A stretch of DNA of 13,684 nt, from the NCBI GenBank assembly GCA_001797845.1, contig MGQN01000039.1, forward strand, positions 1 through 13,684, given 5' to 3'. Source of the stretch: Deltaproteobacteria bacterium RBG_16_44_11 (GTDB lineage: Bacteria > Desulfobacterota > Syntrophia > Syntrophales > Smithellaceae). Of the stretch, positions 1 through 7,655 are shown one piece after another. The stretch's first letter is position 1. Each line of letters opens with the position of its first letter. The position numbers and the translations under genes are program-made. The notes beneath the pieces are model-generated. The model saw only the letters and a list, made by a program, of their open reading frames with translations. It did not search any database and was not told the origin of the DNA.

Positions 1-1
1 C

Positions 2-151
2 TGTCCATACTGTATCACGATGTTTGAAGATAGTATCCGGACGCTCAATGCTGATGATAAAATAAAAGTTAAAGATGTCTCGGAACTCTTTTTGGAAAGC
101 TTAGCGATAAATATTGACGAGCCGGTGGTTGACGTTTGCGTCACCAATTGA
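2..151 (+). CDS. 3' end of HdrD/HdrB-like CCG-domain iron-sulfur protein (partial)
   Basis: The frame is open from the window edge to TGA at 149-151 and gives the last 49 residues of a protein whose start lies outside. The fragment begins CPYCITMFEDSI, which resembles the second cysteine-rich CCG motif that ends HdrB, HdrD, GlpC and BamD-type (Fe-S) oxidoreductases. In those proteins the CCG cysteines bind the noncubane [4Fe-4S] clusters that reduce disulfides or pass electrons to a partner. An acidic and aliphatic tail follows (KVKDVSELFLESL), as is usual after this motif. It lies just upstream of hdrA in the same orientation, so it probably supplies the HdrB/HdrC function of the complex. 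Whether the full protein is HdrB-like or a fused HdrBC (HdrD) cannot be told from 49 residues. Confidence 0.75.
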   Translation, partial: CPYCITMFEDSIRTLNADDKIKVKDVSELFLESLAINIDEPVVDVCVTN

Positions 152-172
152 TGATTATTGAAAAATAAAAAA

Positions 173-282
173 GTGACGAAACTATCAAAAGTCACCAACA
201 CCATCATGCCGGCGAAAGCCGGGAACCAGAACGAGAAATAAATACTGGATTCCGTGTCGCGCTTCGCTTGCACGGAATGACA
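173..282. repeat. Palindromic intergenic repeat (REP/MITE-like) upstream of hdrA
   Basis: Three nested or adjacent inverted repeats fill most of this gap. They are gtgac (173-177) with gtcac (191-195), ccggc-gaaa-gccgg (209-222, a GNRA-type tetraloop), and attccgtg (249-256) with cacggaat (271-278), whose loop contains a smaller gcg-ctt-cgc hairpin. From memory, 'gccggcgaaagccgg' and 'ctggattccgtg' blocks are typical of dispersed intergenic repeats in delta-proteobacterial genomes. Only one copy is in this window, so repetitiveness is an inference. No promoter was recognised in the gap, so hdrA may be cotranscribed with the gene upstream. Confidence 0.55.
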
Positions 283-329
283 AAACTGGAGTTTTAACAA
301 GGAAGTCAAAAGTAACATTAGGGGCTAGT

Positions 330-2279
330 ATGAGCAGAATTGGTGTTTTTGTTTGCCACTGCGGTTTAAATATAGCTAAGACAGTTCGGGTAAGCGAATT
401 AGCTCAGTTTGCGTCCACACTGCCGGATGTGGTAGTCGCGAAGGACTACAAGTTTATGTGTTCCACGCCCGGGCAGGAAATGATCGCCAATGATATCAAA
501 GAACATCGGCTTGATCGTGTGATCATTACTGCCTGTTCGCCACTGATGCATGAGCAAACTTTTCGCAAGGTCCTCGCGGCTTCCGGTCTCAATCAATATC
601 TTTTGACCATTGTCAATATCCGCGAACAAGTTTCTTGGGTGACCCACGATATCGAAGAAGGCACATCCAAAGCCAAAGCGCTTTTAAACGGCGCGGTGTA
701 TCGCGCGCGGCTTTTGGCACCGCTCACCTCGCGTGTGATTGATGTCAATCCCGACGTGATGGTCGTCGGCGGCGGCATCGCCGGCATTCAAGCCGCTTTA
801 GAGTTGGCCAACACGGGCAAGAAAGTCTATCTTGTGGAAAAAAATTCCACCATCGGCGGCCACATGGCGCAATTTGATAAAACCTTTCCCACGCTGGACT
901 GCTCCGCCTGTATTCTGACACCAAAAATGGATTCTGTCTTGCAAAACAAAAATATAACGTTGATGACTTACTGCGAGGTTACGGAGGTCAAAGGGTTTGT
1001 TGGCAACTTCGATATTACCGTTCAGCAGAAAGCTCGTTATGTGGATCACAACAAGTGTAACGCGTGTATGACCTGTATGGAGAAATGTCCCGGCAAAGGT
1101 ATTTCCGAGTGGGATGAAAGCTTGGTGAAACGAAAGGCTATTTACATTCCCTTCCCACAGGCTGTGCCGCAAAAACCGATTATTGATAAAGAAGTTTGTA
1201 CTTATTTTCTAAAAGGTAAATGCCGCCTGTGCGAAAAAGTCTGCGAACAGAAAGCGATTGATTTTGAGCAGCAAGACAGCTTCGTTCAAGTGAAAGTTGG
1301 AGCGGTGATTGTGGCTACGGGCTATGATCTTATGGATACCAGGCCGCTGGTCCAATACGGTTACGGCAAATATCCCGGCGTCTATAATGCGCTGGAAGTG
1401 GAAAGACTCTTTAATTCTGCGGGGCCTACCGGCGGTAAAGTCACGCTGCGCGACGGTAAGGAGCCTCAGACGATTGCCATTTTGCACTGCATCGGCAGTC
1501 GCGATAAAAATCATTATGAGCATTGCAGCCGCGTGTGCTGCATGTATTCGCTCAAGTTCGCTCACCTTTTCAAAGAAAAAACATCCGCCGATGTCTATCA
1601 GTTTTATATTGACATACGGGCCGCCGGTAAAGGATATGAAGAATTTTACAACCGTGTCATTGAAGAGGACGTAAAATTTATTCGGGGCAAGGCTGCGCGT
1701 GTGGCCCAAAACACCGATGAACCGGGCCGTCTGATCGTGGAAGCGGAAGACACCATTACCGGAAAATTTGTTAAGCTGCCGGTGGATATGGTCGTTCTTT
1801 CGCCGGCCATTGTGCCGCGGTCGGATTCCAAGGATCTTGCGCGGCTCTTTAATCTGAGCACCGACAAGCAAGGTTTTTTTATGGAGCGGCATCCGAAGCT
1901 GGCGCCTCTCTCCACTATGTCGGAAGGTATTTTCATTGCTGGTGTTTGTCAAAGTCCCAAAGACATTCCGGATACCGTGGCGCAGGCCAACGGCGCGGCG
2001 GCGGAAGCGTTAACGATTATTGTTAAGGATAAAATGGAGCTCGAAGCCACGACGGCGATGGTAAATCCGGCATCGTGCTCAGGTTGTCAGAACTGCGTGC
2101 GTGTGTGTCCCTACGGCGCGCCTTCCTTTAACTATGATAAATGGGTTTCGGAAATCAATGAGGCGCTCTGCAAAGGCTGCGGCCTTTGCGCGGCCGTATG
2201 CCCGTCTTCGGCGATTATTGCCCGTCATTTCACCAACGAGCAGGTGTTGGCGGAAATGGAAGGCCTCATGGAGTTCTAG
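330..2279 (+). CDS. hdrA: CoB-CoM heterodisulfide reductase subunit A-like flavoprotein (HdrA)
   Basis: This 649-aa protein has the full length and layout of HdrA, the FAD-bearing subunit that bifurcates electrons in Hdr complexes. A short N-terminal domain carries C9 and C11 (VCHCG). A Rossmann FAD motif VVGGGIAG lies at 145-152, followed by the signature LDCSACILTPKM at 189-200. An inserted ferredoxin-like region has two cysteine sets (C243/246/249/253 and C290/298/301/305). The thioredoxin-reductase-like fold continues with HCIGSRD and the HCSRVCC motif near 386-404. Two C-terminal [4Fe-4S] motifs follow (C583/586/589/593 and C614/617/620/624). The ATG at 330 has AGGGG five bases upstream. 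Neighbours mvhD and the flx-type genes suggest that it bridges ferredoxin, NAD(H) and an HdrB/D-type disulfide site in a cytoplasmic complex. Family assignment is firm; the physiological acceptor is unknown. Confidence 0.95.
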   Translation: MSRIGVFVCHCGLNIAKTVRVSELAQFASTLPDVVVAKDYKFMCSTPGQEMIANDIKEHRLDRVIITACSPLMHEQTFRKVLAASGLNQYLLTIVNIREQVSWVTHDIEEGTSKAKALLNGAVYRARLLAPLTSRVIDVNPDVMVVGGGIAGIQAALELANTGKKVYLVEKNSTIGGHMAQFDKTFPTLDCSACILTPKMDSVLQNKNITLMTYCEVTEVKGFVGNFDITVQQKARYVDHNKCNACMTCMEKCPGKGISEWDESLVKRKAIYIPFPQAVPQKPIIDKEVCTYFLKGKCRLCEKVCEQKAIDFEQQDSFVQVKVGAVIVATGYDLMDTRPLVQYGYGKYPGVYNALEVERLFNSAGPTGGKVTLRDGKEPQTIAILHCIGSRDKNHYEHCSRVCCMYSLKFAHLFKEKTSADVYQFYIDIRAAGKGYEEFYNRVIEEDVKFIRGKAARVAQNTDEPGRLIVEAEDTITGKFVKLPVDMVVLSPAIVPRSDSKDLARLFNLSTDKQGFFMERHPKLAPLSTMSEGIFIAGVCQSPKDIPDTVAQANGAAAEALTIIVKDKMELEATTAMVNPASCSGCQNCVRVCPYGAPSFNYDKWVSEINEALCKGCGLCAAVCPSSAIIARHFTNEQVLAEMEGLMEF

Positions 2280-2280
2280 T

Positions 2281-2403
2281 ATGGCGTTATAAAAATCTCA
2301 TATGCTGCGTTGTGCTCCGTTCGCGTCGCTGCGACATACGAAAAAGTAGGACTCACTCCGCGATACTCGCGCGCCTTGCCTCTGAAGATTTTTCTAATGC
2401 CAT
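2281..2403. repeat. 123-bp MITE-like imperfect palindrome between hdrA and mvhD
   Basis: The 18-bp ends are near-perfect inverted copies: atggcgttataaaaatct at 2281-2298, and 2386-2403 whose complement is atggcattagaaaaatct (16 of 18 match). Inside are two short hairpins, gtcg-ctg-cgac (2325-2335) and cgcga-tac-tcgcg (2359-2371). The element starts two bases after the hdrA stop and fills most of the 161-bp gap to mvhD. No ORF of its own and no clear target-site duplication were seen. It looks like a small non-autonomous repeat sitting inside an operon. In RNA it could form a long hairpin that changes the ratio of hdrA to the downstream genes. Confidence 0.6.
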
Positions 2404-2440
2404 AAGTTGCAGATCGTTTTTGCAGAAAGGAAATTTTTTC

Positions 2441-2857
2441 ATGGCGTTTGAACCGAAGATATTAGGCATAGCCTGCAACTGGTGCACATACACCGGAGCG
2501 GATCTGGCCGGAACAACAAGATTGCTCTATCCGCAGAATCTTAGAGTTGTCCGGGTGATGTGCTCCAGCCGCATCAATCCCTCTTTTATATTTCGGGCTT
2601 TTCAGCTTGGCGCGGACGGTGTGTTCGTCGGCGGCTGCCATCCCGGCGATTGCCACTACAATACCGGCAATCTTTACGCCAGAAGAAGACTGGCTGTTAC
2701 CAAAAAGATACTGGAGTTTGCGGGTCTCGAGCCCGGAAGATTCCGGGTGGAGTGGATTTCCGCCTCCGAGGGGAATAAATTCGCAGAAGTGGTGCAAGAG
2801 TTTACTGCTCAGATAAAAAATCTCGGCCCGCAGACAAAGTTAAAGATACAGAAGTAG
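2441..2857 (+). CDS. mvhD: MvhD/FlxD-like [2Fe-2S] electron-transfer subunit
   Basis: This 138-aa protein belongs to the MvhD family, the small [2Fe-2S] subunit that docks on HdrA and hands it electrons from a hydrogenase (Mvh), a formate dehydrogenase or a Flx module. Family cysteines are present: ACNWC (C12, C15), VMCSSR (C41) and GGCHPGDCHY (C66, C71). All are Cys, with no TGA/selenocysteine as is known for some relatives. The open frame runs further upstream, to about 2186 inside hdrA. The ATG at 2441 is chosen because the family starts with a short MxFEPKILGIxCNWC segment and a purine-rich site (agaaagg) precedes it. It ends 14 bp before the next gene. With no hydrogenase large subunit nearby, the Flx-type genes downstream are its likely electron source. 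Confidence 0.92.
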   Translation: MAFEPKILGIACNWCTYTGADLAGTTRLLYPQNLRVVRVMCSSRINPSFIFRAFQLGADGVFVGGCHPGDCHYNTGNLYARRRLAVTKKILEFAGLEPGRFRVEWISASEGNKFAEVVQEFTAQIKNLGPQTKLKIQK

Positions 2858-2871
2858 CGTGGGGAGAGGAT

Positions 2872-3735
2872 ATGGCTGATTTTAAGAAAATTGAAGAAAA
2901 TTTAAAAAAGGAAGCAAAAAGGCTTTTGGAGGCAGGCGAGGTAACCGTTGTGCTGGCCTATTCAAAAGGTTTCGATGAAAAACACCCCATGCCCTACGCC
3001 GCTAAAAGTGTTGCTGATATCAAGAATATCGTCTTCAACGAATATTGCAATCATAATATGGCCAGGTATTTGGTGCGTTATCCGCAAGGAACTAAAATTG
3101 CCGTTGCGGTGAAGGCGGCCGACAGCCGTGCGGTTATTCAGCTGATTCAAGAGGAAAAAGTTAAAAGAGAAAACCTGGTGCTTCTGGGCATTCCTGTTTA
3201 CGGAATGAAAAATTCCAAGACAGGCGAAGTTATTGACAGCAAAACCACGAGCGGTTTGTGTAATCCGGTGTTGTATGACATTTTGCTGGGCGCCGAAGTC
3301 CATGGGCAAAAAATTGTTTCGCCATACGAAGTACTTGCCGAGTATGAAGCAATGGACAAAGATGCGCGATGGGAATTCTGGAAGAACCAATTGGATAAAT
3401 GCATCCGCTGTTATGCCTGCCGCAAAGCTTGCCCGATGTGTTATTGCGACCCTTGTTTTATTGATCAGAGCAAACCCCGATGGGCGGATAAAGCGCCGCA
3501 ATCTCCCGGCAATATGATGTATCATCTGACAAGATTCCATCATCTGGCAGGACGTTGTATCGATTGCGGTGAATGTTCGCGTGCCTGCCCTGTGGATATT
3601 CCTTTGTATCTGTTCCACAAGAAAGTGGCCAAAGAGTGCGAGGAAATGTTCGGCCAGGCCGCCGGTATGAAACTGGAGGATAAGCCTGTGCTGGTGGATT
3701 TCCGGGTTGAGGATTCCGATAAAATTTTGGAATGA
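2872..3735 (+). CDS. Dicluster [4Fe-4S] subunit, FlxC/FlxB-like, of the Hdr-Flx complex
   Basis: This 287-aa protein has an N-terminal half of about 160 residues without cysteine clusters that resembles the N-terminal domain of F420-hydrogenase beta/4Fe-4S dicluster subunits (ADSRAVIQLIQEE around 83-95). The C-terminal half holds two [4Fe-4S] motifs: C177-x2-C180-x2-C183-x3-C187, with extra cysteines at 190, 192 and 195, and C229-x2-C232-x2-C235-x3-C239. The extra CYCDPC cysteines are shared with the next gene's protein (CPTCYCFDIC). No membrane segment is seen, so it is probably cytoplasmic. The start at 2872 has a strong GGGGAGAGG site and lies 14 bp after mvhD, which implies translation from one mRNA. 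It is most likely an electron relay between the FAD/NAD subunit and MvhD/HdrA. The letter (FlxB or FlxC) is uncertain. Confidence 0.8.
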   Translation: MADFKKIEENLKKEAKRLLEAGEVTVVLAYSKGFDEKHPMPYAAKSVADIKNIVFNEYCNHNMARYLVRYPQGTKIAVAVKAADSRAVIQLIQEEKVKRENLVLLGIPVYGMKNSKTGEVIDSKTTSGLCNPVLYDILLGAEVHGQKIVSPYEVLAEYEAMDKDARWEFWKNQLDKCIRCYACRKACPMCYCDPCFIDQSKPRWADKAPQSPGNMMYHLTRFHHLAGRCIDCGECSRACPVDIPLYLFHKKVAKECEEMFGQAAGMKLEDKPVLVDFRVEDSDKILE

Positions 3736-3750
3736 GCAAGGAGCGGTTTT

Positions 3751-4788
3751 GTGTTGAAAAAAACAGCAATAAATAAAATATCTGAATTAGCTGCCGTCCT
3801 GATGGAGAAGGGAACGCTGATCGCGCCCGTCAAGGAAGTCTCCGGCCACAACTTTGCGCAGATTTTAGATCCGCAAAAGGTTGATCTGGATTTCTACAAT
3901 ACTATCATGAGTCCTAAATCGGCATTTTTTCCCCACAAGGAAGATTTCATCAATTATAAGGTAGGGAAACCAATATCCGAAGCTGAACCGGTTGTACTAA
4001 ATTTGAAACCGATGTTTCTGTTTGGCGTGCGTCCCTGCGATGTCAAGAGTTTTCAAATCATGGACATACATTTTAATGCCGCTGGGATCATTGATCCTTA
4101 CTGGCGCCAGAGAAGGGAAGCCACAACCATCTTTGGTTATGCCTTTGATCTCAGTAAATCGGTCGATTCCGCCGATTTTTATAACACACTGGGCATTTAT
4201 GCCGCTGATCCGGACGGCAGTGATATTTTCATGGTTAAAAAAGATAATGAGTTGCTCCTTAAAGGTATAACCCTCCAGGGCAAAAAACTTCTTTCGGAAT
4301 TAACAACGATTGAGAATGGCAAAGCGGCTGATAAAAAGTATTTTGAGGAATATATCAAAAAGGGGCGCGATTATAAAACGCGTTTTATGTGTCTGGATCA
4401 GGAGACAATCACAAAAAAACTGGAAGATATTTTCCACAACACTGACTTCTGGACCAGAGTATCATCGGCGTGTCTGAGCTGCGGTGTTTGCACCTTTGTC
4501 TGCCCGACTTGTTACTGCTTTGATATTTGTGACGACACGCAGTTCGGCCGGGGAACAAGGCGCAGAGTTTGGGATGCCTGTATGTTTACGGATTTTACAC
4601 TGGAGGCGAGCGGCCATAATCCCCGAACGCAGGTTTATCAGAGATTAAGGCAGAAGATAAATCATAAATATTCATACCATGTGAGAAAATACGGCGTGAT
4701 CTCCTGTGTCGGCTGCGGCCGCTGCACAAGGTATTGCCCGGTGAGCATTGATATATATTCGATCATCGAAGAGGCGATAAAAACTTAA
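3751..4788 (+). CDS. AsrA/hydrogenase-beta-like dicluster [4Fe-4S] protein (FlxB/FlxC-like)
   Basis: This 345-aa protein carries family marks of the AsrA/HydB-type 4Fe-4S dicluster subunits: MSPKSAFFPHKE near 53-64, FGVRPCDVKSF at 91-101, and two C-terminal clusters, C241-x2-C244-x2-C247-x3-C251 (with C254, C256 and C260 nearby) and C319-x2-C322-x2-C325-x3-C329. Relatives such as anaerobic sulfite reductase AsrA and Flx subunits carry electrons between a flavoprotein partner and a catalytic or bifurcating unit. The start is GTG at 3751 with AAGGAG at 3738-3743, a 7-base spacing. The alternative TTG at 3754 would change the protein by one residue. It follows the previous stop by 15 bp and precedes the FAD/NAD subunit by 26 bp, so these form one operon. 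No signal peptide or TM helix is seen. Confidence 0.85.
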   Translation: MLKKTAINKISELAAVLMEKGTLIAPVKEVSGHNFAQILDPQKVDLDFYNTIMSPKSAFFPHKEDFINYKVGKPISEAEPVVLNLKPMFLFGVRPCDVKSFQIMDIHFNAAGIIDPYWRQRREATTIFGYAFDLSKSVDSADFYNTLGIYAADPDGSDIFMVKKDNELLLKGITLQGKKLLSELTTIENGKAADKKYFEEYIKKGRDYKTRFMCLDQETITKKLEDIFHNTDFWTRVSSACLSCGVCTFVCPTCYCFDICDDTQFGRGTRRRVWDACMFTDFTLEASGHNPRTQVYQRLRQKINHKYSYHVRKYGVISCVGCGRCTRYCPVSIDIYSIIEEAIKT

Positions 4789-4814
4789 TATAAAAAGTGA
4801 TTTGAGGAAAGGCC

Positions 4815-5675
4815 ATGAGCGCTAGTAACCCTTACATTCCCATACCAGTGCAGATATCCAAGATTATTAATGAAGTAGATACAAACGATATCAAGACATT
4901 TCGGTTCACCTTTTTGAACAAGGAAGACGAAAAAAAATTTAAATATCTGCCCGGGCAATTTGCCGAACTATCCATTTACGGCAAGGGGGAATCTCCAATC
5001 GGCATCGCCTCCTCGCCGACAAATTCCGGCTATGTGGAATTCACTGTCCAGAGGGCGGGAACTATCGTGCCTGGTCTGGTTACCTCCGCCCTGCATGATT
5101 TGGACGAAGGCGCGCAAATCGGTCTGCGCGGCCCCTTGGGCAATTCCTGGCCGATTGAATATCTTACGAAGAAAAATATCGTGGTCGTGGGCGGAGGATT
5201 TGCCTTTACCACTTTGCGTTCACTGATTAATTATATGCTGCATAAAGATAATCGAGCGCGCTTTGGAGAAATAACAGTAATCTATGGCGCGAGAACTCCG
5301 GGGCTTCTTCTGTATAAAGACGAACTGGCAGCCTGGGAAAAAAGAAAAGATATTAAATCCATCATCACCGTGGATAAAGGTGATGAAAGCTGGAGGGGCC
5401 GGGAAGGTTTTGTTCCCGCGGTCTGCAAAGACGTCGCGCCATCGCCGAAAAATGCCGTGGCCGTCATCTGCGGCCCGCCCATTATGATCAAATTCACACT
5501 GCCGGTATTTTTTGAGCTGAGTTTTTCCCAGGAAAACATCCTGACCTCGCTGGAAATGCGCATGAAGTGCGGTATCGGCAAATGCGGCCGTTGTAATGTA
5601 GGTTCCAAGTACGTCTGCACCGACGGTCCGATATTTTCATTGGCGGATTTAGATGGCCTGCCCAGAGATTTTTGA
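4815..5675 (+). CDS. flxA: FAD/NAD(P)H-binding oxidoreductase with [2Fe-2S], FlxA/AsrB-like
   Basis: This 286-aa protein has the ferredoxin-reductase-like fold used by AsrB, DHODB and FlxA. An FAD-binding beta-barrel comes first, with PGQFAELSI at 46-54 and SPIGIASSP at 60-68. An NAD-binding domain follows, with VVVGGGFAFTTLRSL at 123-137 and CGPPIMIKF at 219-227. At the end is a [2Fe-2S] site C252-x4-C257-x2-C260-x7-C268. In HdrABC-FlxABCD this subunit is the NADH entry or exit point. The glycine-rich motif is GGGFAFTTLR; AsrB and other ferredoxin-reductase-like proteins more often have GGGIGxxPLR. The ATG at 4815 is preceded by GAGGAAAGG. It closes the hdr-flx unit, and 249 bp without a gene follow. 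Family assignment is strong; NADH versus NADPH cannot be read reliably. Confidence 0.88.
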   Translation: MSASNPYIPIPVQISKIINEVDTNDIKTFRFTFLNKEDEKKFKYLPGQFAELSIYGKGESPIGIASSPTNSGYVEFTVQRAGTIVPGLVTSALHDLDEGAQIGLRGPLGNSWPIEYLTKKNIVVVGGGFAFTTLRSLINYMLHKDNRARFGEITVIYGARTPGLLLYKDELAAWEKRKDIKSIITVDKGDESWRGREGFVPAVCKDVAPSPKNAVAVICGPPIMIKFTLPVFFELSFSQENILTSLEMRMKCGIGKCGRCNVGSKYVCTDGPIFSLADLDGLPRDF

Positions 5676-5755
5676 CCACCTTCATTTCCTCCAAACTATT
5701 TCAGCTAAAGATTTCCATAGGTTTTAATTTATTAACAAGCTGGAAAGCTTTATGC

Positions 5756-5785
5756 TTGACCGTCCTTGGGTTTTTACTTTATACT
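5756..5785 (+). promoter_or_regulatory. Predicted sigma70-type promoter of the AOR gene
   Basis: TTGACC (5756-5761) and TATACT (5780-5785) are separated by 18 bp, each one base away from the consensus hexamer. This would start transcription near 5792, leaving a leader of about 130 nt before the ATG at 5925. The 249-bp stretch 5676-5924 holds no gene that I can support. The open frame at 5672-6037 overlaps the AOR start and looks non-coding. No clear rho-independent terminator for the hdr-flx unit was found, so read-through into the AOR gene is also possible. Confidence 0.5.
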
Positions 5786-5924
5786 CCTTTTGGTATAAAT
5801 AATTTGTTATCAAAAATGTTAGTGAAAAGCGTTCGCACCTCATATTCAGATTATCTTCCAGAGGTTGTATTACCGGTTCATGAAAATCGCATAAGGAAAA
5901 AATTCCCAGCAAAGGAGCAGAGCC

Positions 5925-7643
5925 ATGAAATTCTTAAGAGTCGATATGTCAAGCAAAAATATTCGTTCCGAAGAAGTTCCTCAGTCTTATCTTGGTTTGG
6001 GGGGCCGGAGTTTGACCTCAACGATTATCAATACTGAAGTACCGCCGAAATGCGATCCGTTAGGTCCGGAAAATAAGCTGATTTTTGCCCCTGGTCTTTT
6101 AAGCGGAACAAATCTTGTCAATACCAGCCGGATTTCTGTGGGCGCTAAAAGTCCTTTGACCGGAACCATCAAAGAAAGCAATGCCGGAGGCACAATTGCC
6201 ACTGCTTTGGGACATCTGGGAATTACAGCCATAGTTATTGATGGTCAGGCCGTAAAGGGAGAAATGTTCATCCTGCGCATTGATGAAAAAGGAGAGGCCA
6301 GTCTCATACCGGCCAAAGAATACAAAGGAATGCGAACCTATAGTTTAGTGGACAAATTAATCAAAACCTATGGAGATAAAACTTCGGTGATGTGTATCGG
6401 CCCGGCTGGAGAATATCTTATGAAATCCGCTTCTATTCAAACATCGGATGTTGATGATCATCCTTGCCGGGCGGCAGCACGGGGAGGCCTCGGTGCGGTC
6501 ATGGGAGCCAAAGGTTTGAAAGCCCTTGTAGTGGATCGGCGGGGGAAAAGTCCTGATGCTATTGCCGATCCGGAAGCCTTTAAGGAAGCGGCCAAAATCT
6601 TTGCCCTCAAGGTTAAAGAAAATCCTTTCAGCGGCCAGTTTTTGCCGAATCTGGGAACTGCCGGATTGGTTGCCGCGGTAAATTCTATGGGCGCCTTCCC
6701 CAGTTATAACGCCACCAAAGGAGTTCTCCCGGGCTGGGAAAATATCAGTGGAGAAAACCTGACCAAGATCATGAAGGAACGCGGCGGCGGTCCCGGCCAT
6801 ATGGGTTGCGCTCAATGCATTATCCGTTGCTCCAATGTATTTATGGATAAACAGGGGAAATATGTTACTTCCTCTCTGGAATACGAGACCATCTGGGCCT
6901 TTGGCGGCATGACTGGAATAAAAGACCTGGATACTATCGCCCGCCTGGATTTTCTCTGCGACGACATTGGACTCGATACCATGAATACCGGCGTTGCTAT
7001 CGCCGTGGCGATGGACGCGGGATACAAAAAATTTGAAGACGGACAGGCCGCCATCGAGATGCTGGAAGAGATAGGCCGCGGTACTGAAATGGGCAAGGTG
7101 CTGGGAGATGGTCCGGCGGCTGTGGGACGCCGTTTCAGCCATCTGCGGATTCCGGCAGTTAAGAATCAGAGCATTGCCGCCTATGACCCGAGAGCCATGC
7201 AGGGAAACGGCGTTACCTATGCCACCTCGCCCATGGGCGCCGATCATACGGCTGGAAACGTCATTGGCCAGTATATGGCCAGAAAGCTCGATCCTCTTAA
7301 ACCCGAAGGCCAAGTCAAAGCCTCGCGTAACGCCCAGATTGCCATGGCCGCTATGGATAGCATCGGCCTTTGTATCCTTGCGGCTGTCGCCCTGGAAGCG
7401 CCGGAAGCAGGCGCAGCGTTTCTCAAAGCTTTGAGCGCTAAATTAGGCACTGAGCTGGGCGCGGATGCCATTGGCCAGTTGGGAATTCGCACCTTACAGG
7501 CGGAAAGAGAATTCAACCGCAAAGCGGGCTTTACCAACAAGGATGACCGTCTTCCCGAATTTTTCTATAAAGAAGCGCTGTCGCCCCATAATACCACCTT
7601 CGCGGTCACGGACGCGGACTTGGATACCACGCTTGCTTTTTAG
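5925..7643 (+). CDS. aor: Tungsten-containing aldehyde:ferredoxin oxidoreductase (AOR family)
   Basis: This 572-aa protein belongs to the AOR family, in which a bis-pterin tungsten (or molybdenum) site and one [4Fe-4S] cluster oxidise aldehydes to acids with ferredoxin, reversibly in some bacteria. The N-terminus MKFLRVDMSSKNIR and PLGPENKLIFAPG (45-57) match the first AOR domain, and RAAARGGLGAVMGAKGLKA (182-200) is the family hallmark. Cluster ligands are C295-x2-C298-x3-C302 plus C483 in DSIGLC. LEYETIW (318-324) and TSPMGADHTAG (434-444) line the expected substrate/cofactor region. AAAGGAG at about 5911-5917 supports the ATG at 5925. It is somewhat shorter than the roughly 600-residue archaeal enzymes. 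BamB-type benzoyl-CoA reductase is an alternative in this family, but a BamC partner is missing and the length fits AOR better. Reduced ferredoxin could be exchanged with the neighbouring Hdr-Flx complex. Confidence 0.93.
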   Translation: MKFLRVDMSSKNIRSEEVPQSYLGLGGRSLTSTIINTEVPPKCDPLGPENKLIFAPGLLSGTNLVNTSRISVGAKSPLTGTIKESNAGGTIATALGHLGITAIVIDGQAVKGEMFILRIDEKGEASLIPAKEYKGMRTYSLVDKLIKTYGDKTSVMCIGPAGEYLMKSASIQTSDVDDHPCRAAARGGLGAVMGAKGLKALVVDRRGKSPDAIADPEAFKEAAKIFALKVKENPFSGQFLPNLGTAGLVAAVNSMGAFPSYNATKGVLPGWENISGENLTKIMKERGGGPGHMGCAQCIIRCSNVFMDKQGKYVTSSLEYETIWAFGGMTGIKDLDTIARLDFLCDDIGLDTMNTGVAIAVAMDAGYKKFEDGQAAIEMLEEIGRGTEMGKVLGDGPAAVGRRFSHLRIPAVKNQSIAAYDPRAMQGNGVTYATSPMGADHTAGNVIGQYMARKLDPLKPEGQVKASRNAQIAMAAMDSIGLCILAAVALEAPEAGAAFLKALSAKLGTELGADAIGQLGIRTLQAEREFNRKAGFTNKDDRLPEFFYKEALSPHNTTFAVTDADLDTTLAF

Positions 7644-7655
7644 AAAGACTGTTGG

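Noticed and set aside
1209..1952. 247-codon open frame on the - strand inside hdrA
   Set aside because: It lies wholly antisense to hdrA, whose family motifs run through the same bases. The product has no recognisable domain.
2186..2440. N-terminal extension of the mvhD frame into hdrA
   Set aside because: The extension crosses the hdrA end and the palindromic repeat. MvhD proteins start at the MxFEPKILGIxCNWC segment, so ATG 2441 is the natural start.
5672..6037. 121-codon + strand frame spanning the gap before the AOR gene
   Set aside because: It overlaps the AOR start in another frame by more than 100 bp, contains the predicted AOR promoter, and its product shows no family features.
6357..7313. 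318-codon open frame on the - strand inside the AOR gene
   Set aside because: Antisense to the conserved AOR cluster and cofactor motifs; long shadow frames are expected opposite a GC-balanced coding sequence.
5925..7643. BamB-type class II benzoyl-CoA reductase subunit
   Set aside because: The protein is shorter than BamB as I know it, no BamC-like ferredoxin gene adjoins it, and a MoaD follows as for AOR. The hdrA/mvhD neighbours alone do not prove a Bam complex.
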